Program-made: the position numbers and the translations under genes | Shown here: positions 9,701-17,158 of the stretch, in pieces | Layout of the letters: every line of letters starts with the position of its first letter | Position numbering within the stretch: position 1 is the first letter of the stretch | NCBI GenBank assembly: GCA_031421635.1 | Contig: JANOPA010000018.1 | Location: 1 to 64,000, forward strand | Direction of reading: 5' to 3' | Source of the DNA: JAPOKJ01 sp031421635 | GTDB taxonomy: Bacteria; Pseudomonadota; Gammaproteobacteria; Burkholderiales; Burkholderiaceae_E | DNA: 64,000 nt | The notes under the pieces: generated by a model | What the model was told of the DNA's origin: nothing | The model's input: the letters and a program-made list of their open reading frames with translations, nothing else | The model's database searches: none

Positions 9701-12700
9701 GTGACAATTTGGCCAACGTGCTGACTGGGTTGGCCGGTAATGACACGCTTGATGGTGGACTCGGTGCCGATCAACTGATCGGTGGTATCGGTGATGACAC
9801 CTATTTTGTAGATGACGCGGGCGACGTGGTGGTGGAGTTGGCCGGTGAAGGTACGGATCAAGTTCGAAGCCGCATCACCTATGCCCTCGCGGGTAATGTC
9901 GAGAATTTGACACTGATCGGATCGGCCTCGATCAATGGCACGGGCAATCAGCTCGACAACATCTTGGTCGGAAACATTGCCGATAACGAACTGGACGGTG
10001 GCGTGGGTGCCGACGTCATGCGGGGCAACGCGGGGAATGACACCTATACGGTGGAGTCCGCTGGCGATCAAGTGATTGAGCTCGCGAACAATGGGGTAGA
10101 CCGGGTCAAGAGCAGTATCAACTACGCATTGACCGCTAACGTTGAGAATCTGAGCTTATTTGGAAGCGCGACTCAAGGCACTGGCAATGAACTGGAGAAC
10201 CGTCTTGACGGAAATTCAGCGCTGGCATCGACTTTGCTGGGACTCGGTGGCAACGACATCTTGAGTGGTGGCGCAGGTGACGATCTCTTGGATGGCGGTA
10301 GTGGTGGTGATCTGATGGCGGGCGGCGCTAGCAACGATCATTACATGGTCGATGACCTTAACGACTTTGTCGAGGAAAACACGGCTCAAGGCATTGACTT
10401 GGTCACCGCTTCAGTCAGTTATTCACTGGCTTCTCACGTTGAGAACCTCGCGCTCACGGGAGTCGCCTTGGCGGGGACCGGTAACGAGCTGGCCAATGTG
10501 CTGACTGCAAATGGATTGGGTAATACGCTTTCTGGCCTTGCCGGTAACGATAGTCTTCTCGGCGGTGTAGGTAACGATCTCTTGCTCGGTGGCGCGGATA
10601 ACGACTCGTTGACGGGCAATGCCGGTAATGACGTGCTCGATGGAGGTACGGGGGCGGACGCCATGGCTGGTGGTTCGGGTGATGACACCTATTTCGTCGA
10701 CCAGGTGGGTGATGTTGTCACCGAGGCGTTTGCTGCGGGCTACGACGGTGTCAATTCGTCCATTGATTACACCCTCACGACCAATGTTGAGAAGTTAACC
10801 CTGTCGGGTGCTGCTCTTTTGGGCACGGGTAATGTCCTCGCCAACACGCTGGTCGCCAATGGCCTCGGCAATACCTTGTCAGGCCTCGCGGGCGATGACG
10901 TGCTCATGGGTGGCCTTGGTCAAGACACCTTGCTGGGTGGTGCTGATAACGACACCTTGAGCGGCAACGATGGGAATGATCTCCTGGATGGGGGGCTGGG
11001 TGCCGACTCTATGGCAGGTGGCACGGGCAACGACAGCTACATGGTCGAGCAGGCCGGTGATCTTGTGACGGAAGCCTTGAACGAAGGAAATGATAACGTC
11101 TCCGCGTCAATCAATTACACCTTAACGGCGAACGTCGAGAACCTCACGCTGAACGGCCTAGCCACGCTGGGCACCGGTAACAACCTTGCTAACGTCTTAA
11201 CTGCAAACGCACTGGGTAATACTCTGACGGGTTTAGCGGGCAACGACACCCTCGTTGGTGGATCCGGAACTGACACTTTGCTAGGTGGGGCTGATAATGA
11301 CTCCTTAACGGGTAACGCGGGTAACGATCTGCTCGACGGAGGCACCGGTGCGGACGCGATGACTGGAGGCTTGGGTGACGACGTTTACCAGGTCGACAAC
11401 CTGGGTGATGTGGTCACAGAGTTGTTAGGCGAAGGCACGGATTCGGTAACGAGCACGATCAACTACGTACTCACGGCCCATGTCGAAAACCTCACGCTCG
11501 CTGGACCCGCCACGCAAGGGACGGGCAATAATCTGGCCAACGCTCTGACTGCGAATAACCTTGGCGATACCTTGAGCGGTCTCGCAGGGATGGACACGCT
11601 CGTGGGGGGCAGCGGCAATGACATGCTATTGGGTGGTGCAGATAACGATGCCTTGATTGGCAACGCGGGCAGCGATCTGCTCGACGGTGGGGCAGGTGCC
11701 GACACCATGGCCGGGGGTCTCGGAGCGGACACTTATGTCGTGGACGACGTGGGCGATCTGGTGACAGAGCTTGCGAGCGAAGGCAACGATTCGGTCGGCA
11801 GCTCGATCAACTACACATTGACCACGAATGTCGAAAACCTGACCCTCACCGGTTCCGCGACTTTGGGTACCGGTAACGAGCTCGCGAACGTTTTAACGGC
11901 CAACATTCTGGGCAATACTTTGAGCGGCCTTGCGGGTAATGACATTCTGGTGGGTGGCCTAGGTAATGACATCTTGCTTGGCGGTGCTGACATTGACACG
12001 CTGACCGGTACCGGGGGCAATGACTTGCTGGATGGCGGCACCGGTGGCGACAGTATGGCGGGCGGCGCGGGTGATGACGTCTACCAGGTCGAGAATATCG
12101 GTGATCTGGTGAGCGAATTCATCAACGAGGGCAACGATCTTGTGAATAGCTCGATCAACTATGTGCTCACCGATCACGTCGAACGCCTCAACTTGACCGG
12201 TAGCGCGCTGGTGGGGACAGGCAATGCCTTGGGTAACATCGTCACGGGCAACGCCTTAGCCAATATCCTAGACGGCCTGCAAGGTGCAGACACCCTGATC
12301 GGTGGTGCGGGAGATGATCGCTACTATGTTGATCATGCGGGCGATGTTGTCACTGAACTAAGCGCAGAAGGTAACGACACGGTGTACGCGGGAGTCAACT
12401 ACCTGGCTCCAACAAATGTTGAGAACATCGTGCTGACCGGCTCGGCCGTGACGGCGACGGGTAACACGCTTGCTAACGTGCTGGTCGGTGACGCGCTGGC
12501 CAACACCCTATCGGGTGGCGATGGCACGGACTTACTGGCAGGTGGCGTAGGCAATGACGCGCTAGATGGCGGATTAGGTAACGACGCTTATCTCTGGACC
12601 CAAGGCGATGGACGGGACACGATTGTGGACGTGGGGGGTACGGACACTTTGAGGTTCGGTACCGGCATAACGCTCGATAGCATTGCGGCTCGCGAGTACT

Positions 12701-14235
12701 TGGTGGGCACGCAGCGCCGCATCTATGTGAGCGTTCTGAATGCGGCGGGCGAAGAGCAAGCCGATCAAGGGGTTGATTTTGCCTTGAACGCGGACGGCAC
12801 CTCACCCATTGAGCGCTTTCTGATGGCCGACGGTTCTGTCTACACCTTGGCGCAAGTCAAACCCGCCTTAGTCAACACCATCGGCACCAACAACGTCGAT
12901 ACGTTGACGGGTTCGCGTGCGGACGACACCATGGATGGCGGTGGAGGAATCGACGTTCTCTATGGTCGATCTGGCAATGACATCCTGTTAGGCGGGGCCG
13001 GGGCTGATAAGCTTTTTGGAGAGAGTGGCAACGACACGCTCTATGGCGGCAACGATAATGATTGGCTCCAGGGCGGTGTGGGCAATGACTGGATGGACGG
13101 TGAACGAGGCTCTGACACCTTACTAGGTGGCGCTGGCGATGACACGCTGTACGGCAACAGCGACCTCGATATCTTGGACGGCGGCACCGGCAACGACTAC
13201 CTGGATGGCGGTGACGCTCAAGATGAGATCTGGGCGGGTGATGGCAACGACATCTTGCTCGGCGGTACGGGTTCGGACCTATTGGCCGGTGGCGCAGGGG
13301 ACGACACGATAACGGGCGATACGGGCCTGGATATCATCGTGGGGGGTAGTGGAAACGATGTTATTTCTTCGGGCGTCGATAACGACTTCATCGATGCGGG
13401 TTCGGGCAATGACACCATCGATGCAGGCTTGGCCAACGATTTCATCGCTGCGGGCAAGGGCAACGACTCGATCGTGGCTGGCGCGGGTGTTGATGTCTTG
13501 GCGTTCAACAAGGGCGATGGCCAAGATACGGTCCAAACCCAGGATACGCAGACCGATGTCGTGAGTCTTGGTGGGGGGATTAAGTATGCCGATCTCAAGT
13601 TGTCCAAGGTCGGTAATGATTTGATTTTGGGCCTAGGGGTGGGCGATCAAATACTGTTCAAAGACTGGTACTCAGGTTTAGCGGGTATTCGTAATAATAT
13701 CAACCGGCTTCAAATGATTACCGCTGCGTCAGGGGGCGACTTTGATACCAATTCGGCGGACAAGCTCGTGAACCGCAAAGTGGTGATCTTTGACTTCCTC
13801 AAGATGGTGCAAGGCTTCGATGCGGCTCGGGTCAGTAACCCGGCTTTGAGTCAATGGAGTGTGACGCCAAGCTTGAATACGGCCTACTTGTCGGGCAGCA
13901 ATACCCAGGCCATGGCGGGAGATCTGGCCTACCGCTATGCAACCTTGAACGATGCGAGCACGACGGCGAGCACCTATGGAGACTTTGACTGGAATGCGAT
14001 TCTTACTCGCACTTCAACCATCGGCAACACCTTGCAGACCTTGAGCACGGCGGCCATTGCTCCGATCAATCCTTGGGTGGCCTTACAGGCGGGTACCAGT
14101 CTCATTGTTGAGCAAGCAACCGGAGCGGCGCCGTCGATCCAGGTGCAGGCTCCTCTGACTCAGGACCAGTTAGTGATCGCCGCACTCGCGGCTCAGCAAG
14201 CGGCCACTGGGCTTACGAAGCCGACATGGGCGTAA
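3712..14235 (+). CDS. Giant RTX calcium-binding secreted protein (3507 aa)
   Basis: Presumed cargo of the adjacent type I system. In order: a unique N-terminal region with Gly/Ala-rich hydrophobic stretches (about 324-423 and 647-823, the latter with GALPVLGLILAI and IIQGIIGVVNPALL) that could insert into membranes; an acidic DLDADG/DRNLNG domain (about 1011-1155); a cadherin/VCBS-like region (about 1230-1560) with FTPVANYNS and VNDTP; a second DLNGDG domain (about 1577-1707); RTX nonapeptides GGxGxDxUx (1764-1943); ten units with a VENLTL-type strand (1974-2980), five of them exactly 116 residues; more nonapeptides (3063-3260); a closing domain with GDGQDTV and FKDWY; and an unrelated 170-residue tail that should hold the uncleaved secretion signal. 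AGGAA precedes the ATG. No protease or lipase active site is evident. Adhesin or pore-forming toxin are both possible. Confidence 0.9.
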   Translation: MTPQELVQFIDGWKASKSIDPSVPLQDGQIRQLAIDIQSQFGTSDFRPTDPTGARTWASNANPIGYSSTLDPTGTPSFKVAAELSVQGQGKVFYISETNVGRALSDSDVKSSLRRAIGGLTADDYVKAILDGSNGKNAFPGVLSLNDFGSRGMMLTASGDVRIVAPDALFERVLGRTEIPALLENPDVTKINGIPKEVFLRVFADNAATGGTAAGFEAVFNSVKASSAILIADAKVLVEGDRVKVFAGSIFDGLDIAKGTAGPEFDSVKTLGTVYNDALRSSTGSTKPALASGLDDLAKAEAAIAKAELALAGGQSVVRNGQRVLGVGGSILAVAAAYVTVEKIAQALQEDKPQEARNILIDFIARGAAGWAAGANLAAIVGTQFSALTLSGPWGGALYVGLVTSAAVVGGLAGEKVAEDILKLVGIAPESSVFNPADFYRTYKFPNGIVYREYDDAAAQAASTIGLLVQFPQRIWIIANADGTTTRIQSNEPGNPDKTSRIQVWAGVPNQSKLISEIWTDLNASGGINSSKTIDGIVVGQSTVAMNLDGSPRSRETTETVGLNTVSRDQFTYIDGKPILQRSATIQSFPDENGTSRIETVTTVANGVATTVRNTYDTDSQLFKAETLRVFDYAGQQTTNTLNDIAGIVQAAQSGQSGILVNSGLRLVNTVLNPLGPLGQNIRYPSLNAASTIGSGLVSLYNLGNALEHGDGLTKLNATLQTVSYVNNSLPVLLNGGKAAAAYSAELNNVLSGSVGANGQLGLLNGGTPGALPVLGLILAIRSGDPVGIIQGIIGVVNPALLSSPVGWILAGIQIFKALTAETPKAWGTAKVIFDKSTGQLTLDVLGEGIGRTNVSEGIIELLNDLSGKVNTAQAQSVGALAIIPQRLPNLSWREARLSDSGYSVIDIDPITGEQKYPYLRFDDQGVPFSSNPAKWQPDPTDPVIRGTMTNYLTNIALARGAVGARWEADTAKIQEQFGDPNAGLSEQERFAKLGKGALYDPITKKPVGDFRPISLDLDADGLISKIAKDDPLNSVGVNWDDTGFRKQTDWVRPSDGFLVLDRNLNGVIDSGKEMFSNMQVSDSVKGNLSLDWVDANRDRVITNVDPVFAQLQVWRDLNQDGDTVKINADGSLGLDEGELVHLTDLGITELDFQNARFKRNGVYYSMRSDKLAADNEGLSEVQVPSGIVIRYSNGRQEFYVNTVTGFVGGADRVDGQFEDGSPTGQPSTTPQEIGVLASSLLGNDGSNPTSLSIVSVGNALHGSVRLGANALGEPAVFFTPVANYNSTMGSDPSFDYVVQDGSGIQKTVHVDIPLVAVNDTPTVSVQLDQRAVYGYGVLATGAVGTSGTGADAQSFWAVISAERGQGIPFFDPYYTVTGRARTGFTSSTSGESTVLVPIYSSVAVDTEIPKAYFDYQVAKVNAAYGSAESTRPPFTIAVDGQEYLFDAAPGLVYHNTPIPSETVQWNDGYVSAVDPDGPANFTYEVTQQGVYGNFTVNASTGRFEYTGRRFVSQNVNGEPVGLNVTTDDAGKNEERFNDVFKVKVTSDQGDVTYQDVTVTHYGPRPNPVVQNASKKPIALDLNGDGFHFTDVDDSNVFFDVNGDGWARRTSWIDPNDGLLAYDQNGNGKVDNGLELSFTRFKQGAQTDLEGFAAFDTNKDGKFTAADAEWSKFGVWRDANSNGVTVAGEFKGLTAMGISEIGLSSDGRFQIINNQTVHGTGSLTKTDGTTLAIADVSFRYLDEVRTTGATGQTEVVPLTHNQPGQTLTGDAGRDLTLGTEGSDSHILGAGNDAVVDDVGDDVVDAGDGDDVIFTGLGNDVVLAGAGNDKVFAGDGNDFVLGDDATGAGDDLIMLGAGNDVAFGGGGNDFISGGDGNDVISGDSGDDKLFGEDGVDALMGGSGDDELHGLNGDDLLYGDAGNDILAGGAGNDTMEGGTGDDLYEVDSAGDIVIENAGEGVDTVQSSIDYTLLANFENLTLDGAAIHGVGNAADNKLVGDNLANVLTGLAGNDTLDGGLGADQLIGGIGDDTYFVDDAGDVVVELAGEGTDQVRSRITYALAGNVENLTLIGSASINGTGNQLDNILVGNIADNELDGGVGADVMRGNAGNDTYTVESAGDQVIELANNGVDRVKSSINYALTANVENLSLFGSATQGTGNELENRLDGNSALASTLLGLGGNDILSGGAGDDLLDGGSGGDLMAGGASNDHYMVDDLNDFVEENTAQGIDLVTASVSYSLASHVENLALTGVALAGTGNELANVLTANGLGNTLSGLAGNDSLLGGVGNDLLLGGADNDSLTGNAGNDVLDGGTGADAMAGGSGDDTYFVDQVGDVVTEAFAAGYDGVNSSIDYTLTTNVEKLTLSGAALLGTGNVLANTLVANGLGNTLSGLAGDDVLMGGLGQDTLLGGADNDTLSGNDGNDLLDGGLGADSMAGGTGNDSYMVEQAGDLVTEALNEGNDNVSASINYTLTANVENLTLNGLATLGTGNNLANVLTANALGNTLTGLAGNDTLVGGSGTDTLLGGADNDSLTGNAGNDLLDGGTGADAMTGGLGDDVYQVDNLGDVVTELLGEGTDSVTSTINYVLTAHVENLTLAGPATQGTGNNLANALTANNLGDTLSGLAGMDTLVGGSGNDMLLGGADNDALIGNAGSDLLDGGAGADTMAGGLGADTYVVDDVGDLVTELASEGNDSVGSSINYTLTTNVENLTLTGSATLGTGNELANVLTANILGNTLSGLAGNDILVGGLGNDILLGGADIDTLTGTGGNDLLDGGTGGDSMAGGAGDDVYQVENIGDLVSEFINEGNDLVNSSINYVLTDHVERLNLTGSALVGTGNALGNIVTGNALANILDGLQGADTLIGGAGDDRYYVDHAGDVVTELSAEGNDTVYAGVNYLAPTNVENIVLTGSAVTATGNTLANVLVGDALANTLSGGDGTDLLAGGVGNDALDGGLGNDAYLWTQGDGRDTIVDVGGTDTLRFGTGITLDSIAAREYLVGTQRRIYVSVLNAAGEEQADQGVDFALNADGTSPIERFLMADGSVYTLAQVKPALVNTIGTNNVDTLTGSRADDTMDGGGGIDVLYGRSGNDILLGGAGADKLFGESGNDTLYGGNDNDWLQGGVGNDWMDGERGSDTLLGGAGDDTLYGNSDLDILDGGTGNDYLDGGDAQDEIWAGDGNDILLGGTGSDLLAGGAGDDTITGDTGLDIIVGGSGNDVISSGVDNDFIDAGSGNDTIDAGLANDFIAAGKGNDSIVAGAGVDVLAFNKGDGQDTVQTQDTQTDVVSLGGGIKYADLKLSKVGNDLILGLGVGDQILFKDWYSGLAGIRNNINRLQMITAASGGDFDTNSADKLVNRKVVIFDFLKMVQGFDAARVSNPALSQWSVTPSLNTAYLSGSNTQAMAGDLAYRYATLNDASTTASTYGDFDWNAILTRTSTIGNTLQTLSTAAIAPINPWVALQAGTSLIVEQATGAAPSIQVQAPLTQDQLVIAALAAQQAATGLTKPTWA
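9040..9540 (+). repeat. RTX nonapeptide block 1
   Basis: About 18 consecutive GGxGxDxUx-like nonapeptides, coded by 27-bp units within the RTX gene. They should form a calcium-binding parallel beta-roll that folds outside the cell after export. Confidence 0.85.
10438..12177 (+). repeat. Five tandem 348-bp units inside the RTX gene
   Basis: Units begin at 10438, 10786, 11134, 11482 and 11830, each exactly 348 bp (116 codons), with the next related strand at 12178. Each has a VENLTL-type strand, a GTGNxLAN segment, about six RTX nonapeptides and an (F/Q/V)VDxxGDxVTE linker. Related units of 89, 81 and 99 codons precede them and one of 80 codons follows. The exact period and mixed divergence suggest growth by unequal crossing-over. 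Confidence 0.9.
12900..13500 (+). repeat. RTX nonapeptide block 2
   Basis: About twenty GGxGxDxUx-like nonapeptides without the VENLTL spacer, directly before the C-terminal RTX domain. Several positions vary (YGNSDLDIL, SSGVDNDFI), as is usual near the end of the beta-roll. Confidence 0.8.
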
Positions 14236-15581
14236 AAATGGAGCGACAAGCAGTATTGTTGGACCGGCAGGCCTATGGCTTCCGGCCTGACCTGCTGACC
14301 ATTCAACAAAGCCCGCCCTCGGCCTGGCCGCGGGGGATGCTGTTTGCGATTCTCATCCTCATCGCGCTGCTCATGGTTTGGGCGGTGTTTGCGAAGTTGG
14401 ACATCATTGCTTCGGCGCAAGGGCGCCTGGTGCCCATGACCTTCACCAAGGTCGTGCATCCGGCCGAGTCGGGTGTGGTGCTCGAGATCAAGGTGAAAGA
14501 TGGCGATGTCGTCAAAGCGGGTCAGCTTCTAATGCGGCTGGATGCGCGTCTTGCAAAATCGGAGATGGGCGGTCTCAGCAGAGATGTCGCCATTAAGCGG
14601 TTGACGCTACGACGGATTGACGCGGAGCTATCAGGCTGGCTTTTTGTGGCACCGGCTAGCGCGCCTCGAGACGTCGCGGCGCAGGTCGAGACGCAGTTCA
14701 GATCCCGACGCCAATCCTACCAAGATGCCATTGCGCAAGAGAGTGAGGCATTGAAGAAAGCGAAGGCCGAATTGGCGAGCGCTGAACAAGTGCTCTCCAA
14801 GCTTCGACAGACCTTGCCAAGCTACAAGCAGAGTGCGGATGCCTATGAAAAGCTTCTCAAAGAAGGATATGTAGGGGATTTGGCTGCCAATGAGAAAAAG
14901 CGCGAGTACGTGGAGCGCGAACAAGACCTACGTGCTCACGAGTCGACGATTGAGAGCCTGCGCGCCGTCATCACTGGCAGCGAGAGAAAACTGGCGTCGA
15001 TCAAATCAAGCTACACGACTCAGCTTGAAAATGAGCGCATCGAAACGGTGACGCTTCTGAATAAGAGCGCGCAAGAGCTGGACAAATCGACGATTAAGAG
15101 TGGCCTGTTAGATATCACGGCCCCTACCGACGGTGTGGTGAAGGACTTGGCCGTGACGACTCGCGGTGCGGTTGTTCAAGCGGGTGCGCTGCTGATGAAT
15201 ATTGTGCCTCGGGAGGAACCGGTACAGGCGGAAGTACTGCTGTCCAATGAAGACGTGGGTTTTGTGTCGGTGGGTCAAAAAGCATTCATCAAGATTGCGG
15301 CGTATCCTTTCCAGAAGTACGGACTGCTTGAGGGTAAAGTGACACACTTGAGCGCTGATTCTTCAGATCCTAAACAGGCGCAACCTCAGCAACCTCAGCT
15401 CACCTATCGTGCGTTGGTGAGTCTGGACGCGCAGCGCCTGACTTCTCCGAGTGGTGAGCCGTTGAACATGAGCCCAGGCATGCTCGTCTCGGCGGAAATC
15501 CATCAAGGAAAGCGAACCGTGCTCGAATACCTCTTGAGTCCGGTGCTTAAGGTGCGATCCGAGGCCGCGAGAGAGCGGTAG
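14226..15581 (+). CDS. HlyD-family membrane fusion protein
   Basis: Periplasmic adaptor that links the ABC exporter to an outer membrane TolC channel. It has a cytoplasmic N-terminus, one membrane segment (about 38-58, FAILILIALLMVWAVFA), a first half-lipoyl motif (HPAESGVVLEIKVKDGDVV), a long helical hairpin rich in Glu, Lys and Ala (about 155-290), a second half-lipoyl motif (ITAPTDGVVKDLAV) and the family's usual C-terminus with MSPGMLVSAEI and YLLSPVLK. The first ATG overlaps the end of the RTX gene by 10 nt; a second ATG 12 nt further on would start just after the RTX stop. No TolC gene lies in this operon. Confidence 0.93.
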   Translation: MGVKMERQAVLLDRQAYGFRPDLLTIQQSPPSAWPRGMLFAILILIALLMVWAVFAKLDIIASAQGRLVPMTFTKVVHPAESGVVLEIKVKDGDVVKAGQLLMRLDARLAKSEMGGLSRDVAIKRLTLRRIDAELSGWLFVAPASAPRDVAAQVETQFRSRRQSYQDAIAQESEALKKAKAELASAEQVLSKLRQTLPSYKQSADAYEKLLKEGYVGDLAANEKKREYVEREQDLRAHESTIESLRAVITGSERKLASIKSSYTTQLENERIETVTLLNKSAQELDKSTIKSGLLDITAPTDGVVKDLAVTTRGAVVQAGALLMNIVPREEPVQAEVLLSNEDVGFVSVGQKAFIKIAAYPFQKYGLLEGKVTHLSADSSDPKQAQPQQPQLTYRALVSLDAQRLTSPSGEPLNMSPGMLVSAEIHQGKRTVLEYLLSPVLKVRSEAARER

Positions 15582-15625
15582 ACCGCTGAAGAGTGCAGGT
15601 ATACACCTGTCAATTTTAGAAGAAA

Positions 15626-15967
15626 ATGAATAAAGCTATCGCAACTAACTTATTCGTATTGTTCGCCGGTTCGGCCTTTTGGATTGCGAAGTTTCTCTTC
15701 GAGGATTGGAGCCGACTAGGACTAGATTGGAACCTTAACTGGGACTTTGTAAGCGGCCGGGAATTGTTGTTAGTCGGCTCGTATTCCTATTTTTGGGCTC
15801 TTTATTGTCGGACTATTTACCGTAAGCAAAGACTGCTGAAGGAATGGAAAACAGTTGGTATTACGTTACTCGTTTTTCTCCTAATATTGGCCCTACTCTT
15901 GTTTTTTTTAGCTTTAGAAGTGAGGGATTGGGCAAACCCCGCGCACTACGGAATTTCAAATAAATAG
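15626..15967 (+). CDS. Small membrane protein, copy 2
   Basis: Intact 113-residue paralogue of the protein at 2781-3122, 97 of 113 residues identical by my count, with the same three membrane segments and the same loops (FEDWSRLGLDWNLNWDF, CRTIYRKQR). Differences include L10F, I42V, S58A and, near the end, I/R and R/W changes. It begins 44 nt after the HlyD stop, in the same orientation, so it could be the last gene of the secretion operon. It is the only gene of the copied segment without a disabling change, which points to a kept function. Confidence 0.7.
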   Translation: MNKAIATNLFVLFAGSAFWIAKFLFEDWSRLGLDWNLNWDFVSGRELLLVGSYSYFWALYCRTIYRKQRLLKEWKTVGITLLVFLLILALLLFFLALEVRDWANPAHYGISNK

Positions 15968-15982
15968 TTATGGAGATAGACA

Positions 15983-16063
15983 ATGGCGACAGACGTTAAA
16001 GCCAATGGCGAACTGGAATTCAATACCAATGGGCAACTGACCGTGCATCCGGTATTGCGTTAA
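15983..16063 (+). pseudogene. Remnant of acyltransferase 3' end
   Basis: A 26-codon frame whose last part (FNTNGQLTVHPVLR) matches the end of the HlyC-like protein (FNTSGQLTMRQVQG). The bases after its stop also match those between acyltransferase and GNAT in the first copy. The rest of the acyltransferase gene is missing. Confidence 0.6.
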
Positions 16064-16084
16064 GTCGCGAAGCAGGAGCCCGAG

Positions 16085-16546
16085 TTGCCCATTCGTTTCG
16101 CAGAACCCAACGCCCTTCCGGCGTTAGTGGAGCTAGGCGCTTGCATGCACGCGGTGACACGCTTTAGGAGCCAGCCGTTTAACGCGCAAAAGAAGGCCCA
16201 AGCTTTTGCCGATCTGATGAATAAGGGTTAAAAAAAATATGTGTTCCCGGTTGCAGAAGACAGTCAAGGGAAAATCGCTGGCGGATTAATTGGGCTCGTC
16301 GAGCAACAAATCTTCTCTGATGAATGGACGGCAAGTGTGATGCATTACGACGTTTTGCCAGAGGCACGTATGGGCGGTTTTGCGGTGCGACTACTTAAGG
16401 CGTTTGAGCAGTGGGCGAAGAACCGAAAGGTGATTGAGATTAGCCTTGGGGTGAATAGCGGTGTGGACTTGGATACGACTGGAAGAGTTGTTCAGAAGAT
16501 GGGGTATCAGAAGGTGGTCGAGAATTTCGTGAAAGCTCAAAAATGA
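16085..16546 (+). pseudogene. GNAT acetyltransferase pseudogene
   Basis: Copy of the gene at 2297-2767. The ATG has become TTG, and the CAG codon that follows DLMNKG in the first copy is TAA here (16229-16231), so translation would end about one third in. After that the frame is open to 16546 and the acetyl-CoA part (ARMGGFAVRLLKAFEQWAK) is well kept. A GTG at 16241 could start a 101-residue C-terminal piece, but this would lack the first strands of the GNAT fold. The decay seems recent. Confidence 0.8.
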
Positions 16547-16718
16547 GATGGCTTTACGTGTTTTCGAATTTTACGTCTTGGGTCTCGCGGTCGACTTGCT
16601 CCGCAGGCACTCTTGTTGAACCCCTCTCGATGACAAGGCTCCGGTACAACGAAACGATTTGCCGAAAATGGGTGCTATGGTCAGATTACGCTGTGAATCA
16701 AATTAAGGATACTTCAAA

Positions 16719-16942
16719 ATGCAAACCAGTTTAAAACCCTTCGCGTTTAGACGTGCGGAAATGGCACAGAAGACTGGCACCAATTCGTGGCGATAGATAC
16801 TCATAAATTCTATCCAGCTGGCCCGGCTCGCCATTGGGAAATCGACATTGCCAACGACATTCGGCTAGTTCATTTAGGGGGCTGGAATGCGAAGTCACTA
16901 AATGAGTCGGACTCAATTCCCAATGTCAGTTGCCTTGTCTGG
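16719..16942 (+). pseudogene. Frameshifted, truncated copy of the 154-residue gene
   Basis: Matches the first half of the gene at 3238-3702. One base is missing shortly after the start: the first copy has ATGACACTAAAAGACTGG, this copy ATGGCACAGAAGACTGG. Similarity stops sharply at 16942 (GTCTGG), where unrelated sequence follows. Confidence 0.8.
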
Positions 16943-17158
16943 TCTTGAATTTACGCTTGCGGGTCAAGCCAAGATTAAGATTTTTGTCCCGAAATGGAGT
17001 CTACTCATTAAAAGCTAAGCGTAAGCCGCCTGAAATCCTGACGGAAACTCAGTTTAGAAAGGCAAGGATAATGGAACTCCGAGGTACATCAGCACTATGG
17101 ATGTTTTTTTGCTTTACGCCCGTCGGGCATCTTGCTTTGCGTCGCAAATAGATGCCTT
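16943..17158. other. Intergenic stretch after the duplicated segment
   Basis: No gene is supported here. It contains a short GCCCG-T-CGGGC inverted repeat near 17118-17128, next to a T-run on its 5' side, so it does not read as a terminator for either neighbour. No insertion sequence ends were seen. Confidence 0.4.

Larger units (their letters stand above)
15617..16942 (+). repeat. Shuffled partial copy of the 2241-3462 segment
   Basis: Four pieces of the segment before the RTX gene recur here in another order: the membrane protein gene (15617-15976), then the end of the acyltransferase gene plus GNAT (about 16010-16546), then the leader and first half of the 154-residue gene (16613-16942, matching 3132-3462 with one base missing). 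In the first copy the membrane protein gene lies after GNAT. The pieces share AGTTATGGAGAT and similar junction bases. Unequal recombination between tandem toxin cassettes would explain this. Confidence 0.85.

Noticed and set aside
9451..10071. Long open frames on the strand opposite the RTX repeats (this one 206 codons, many others to 13607)
   Set aside because: They follow from the biased, repetitive Gly/Asp codons of the RTX gene; their proteins are low-complexity and unlike any family.
10438..12177. CRISPR-like or mobile repeat array
   Set aside because: The repeats are coding, have no spacers, and keep a codon-exact 348-bp period.
16543..16734. 63-codon frame in the duplicated segment
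   Set aside because: It joins unrelated sequence to the copied leader of the 154-residue gene; only the copied part is shared with the first locus.
17118..17128. Terminator for the Fic gene
   Set aside because: The hairpin is followed by an A-run rather than a T-run in the direction of fic transcription.
16943..17158. Insertion sequence remnant next to the truncated duplicate
   Set aside because: No transposase fragment or terminal inverted repeats could be found.
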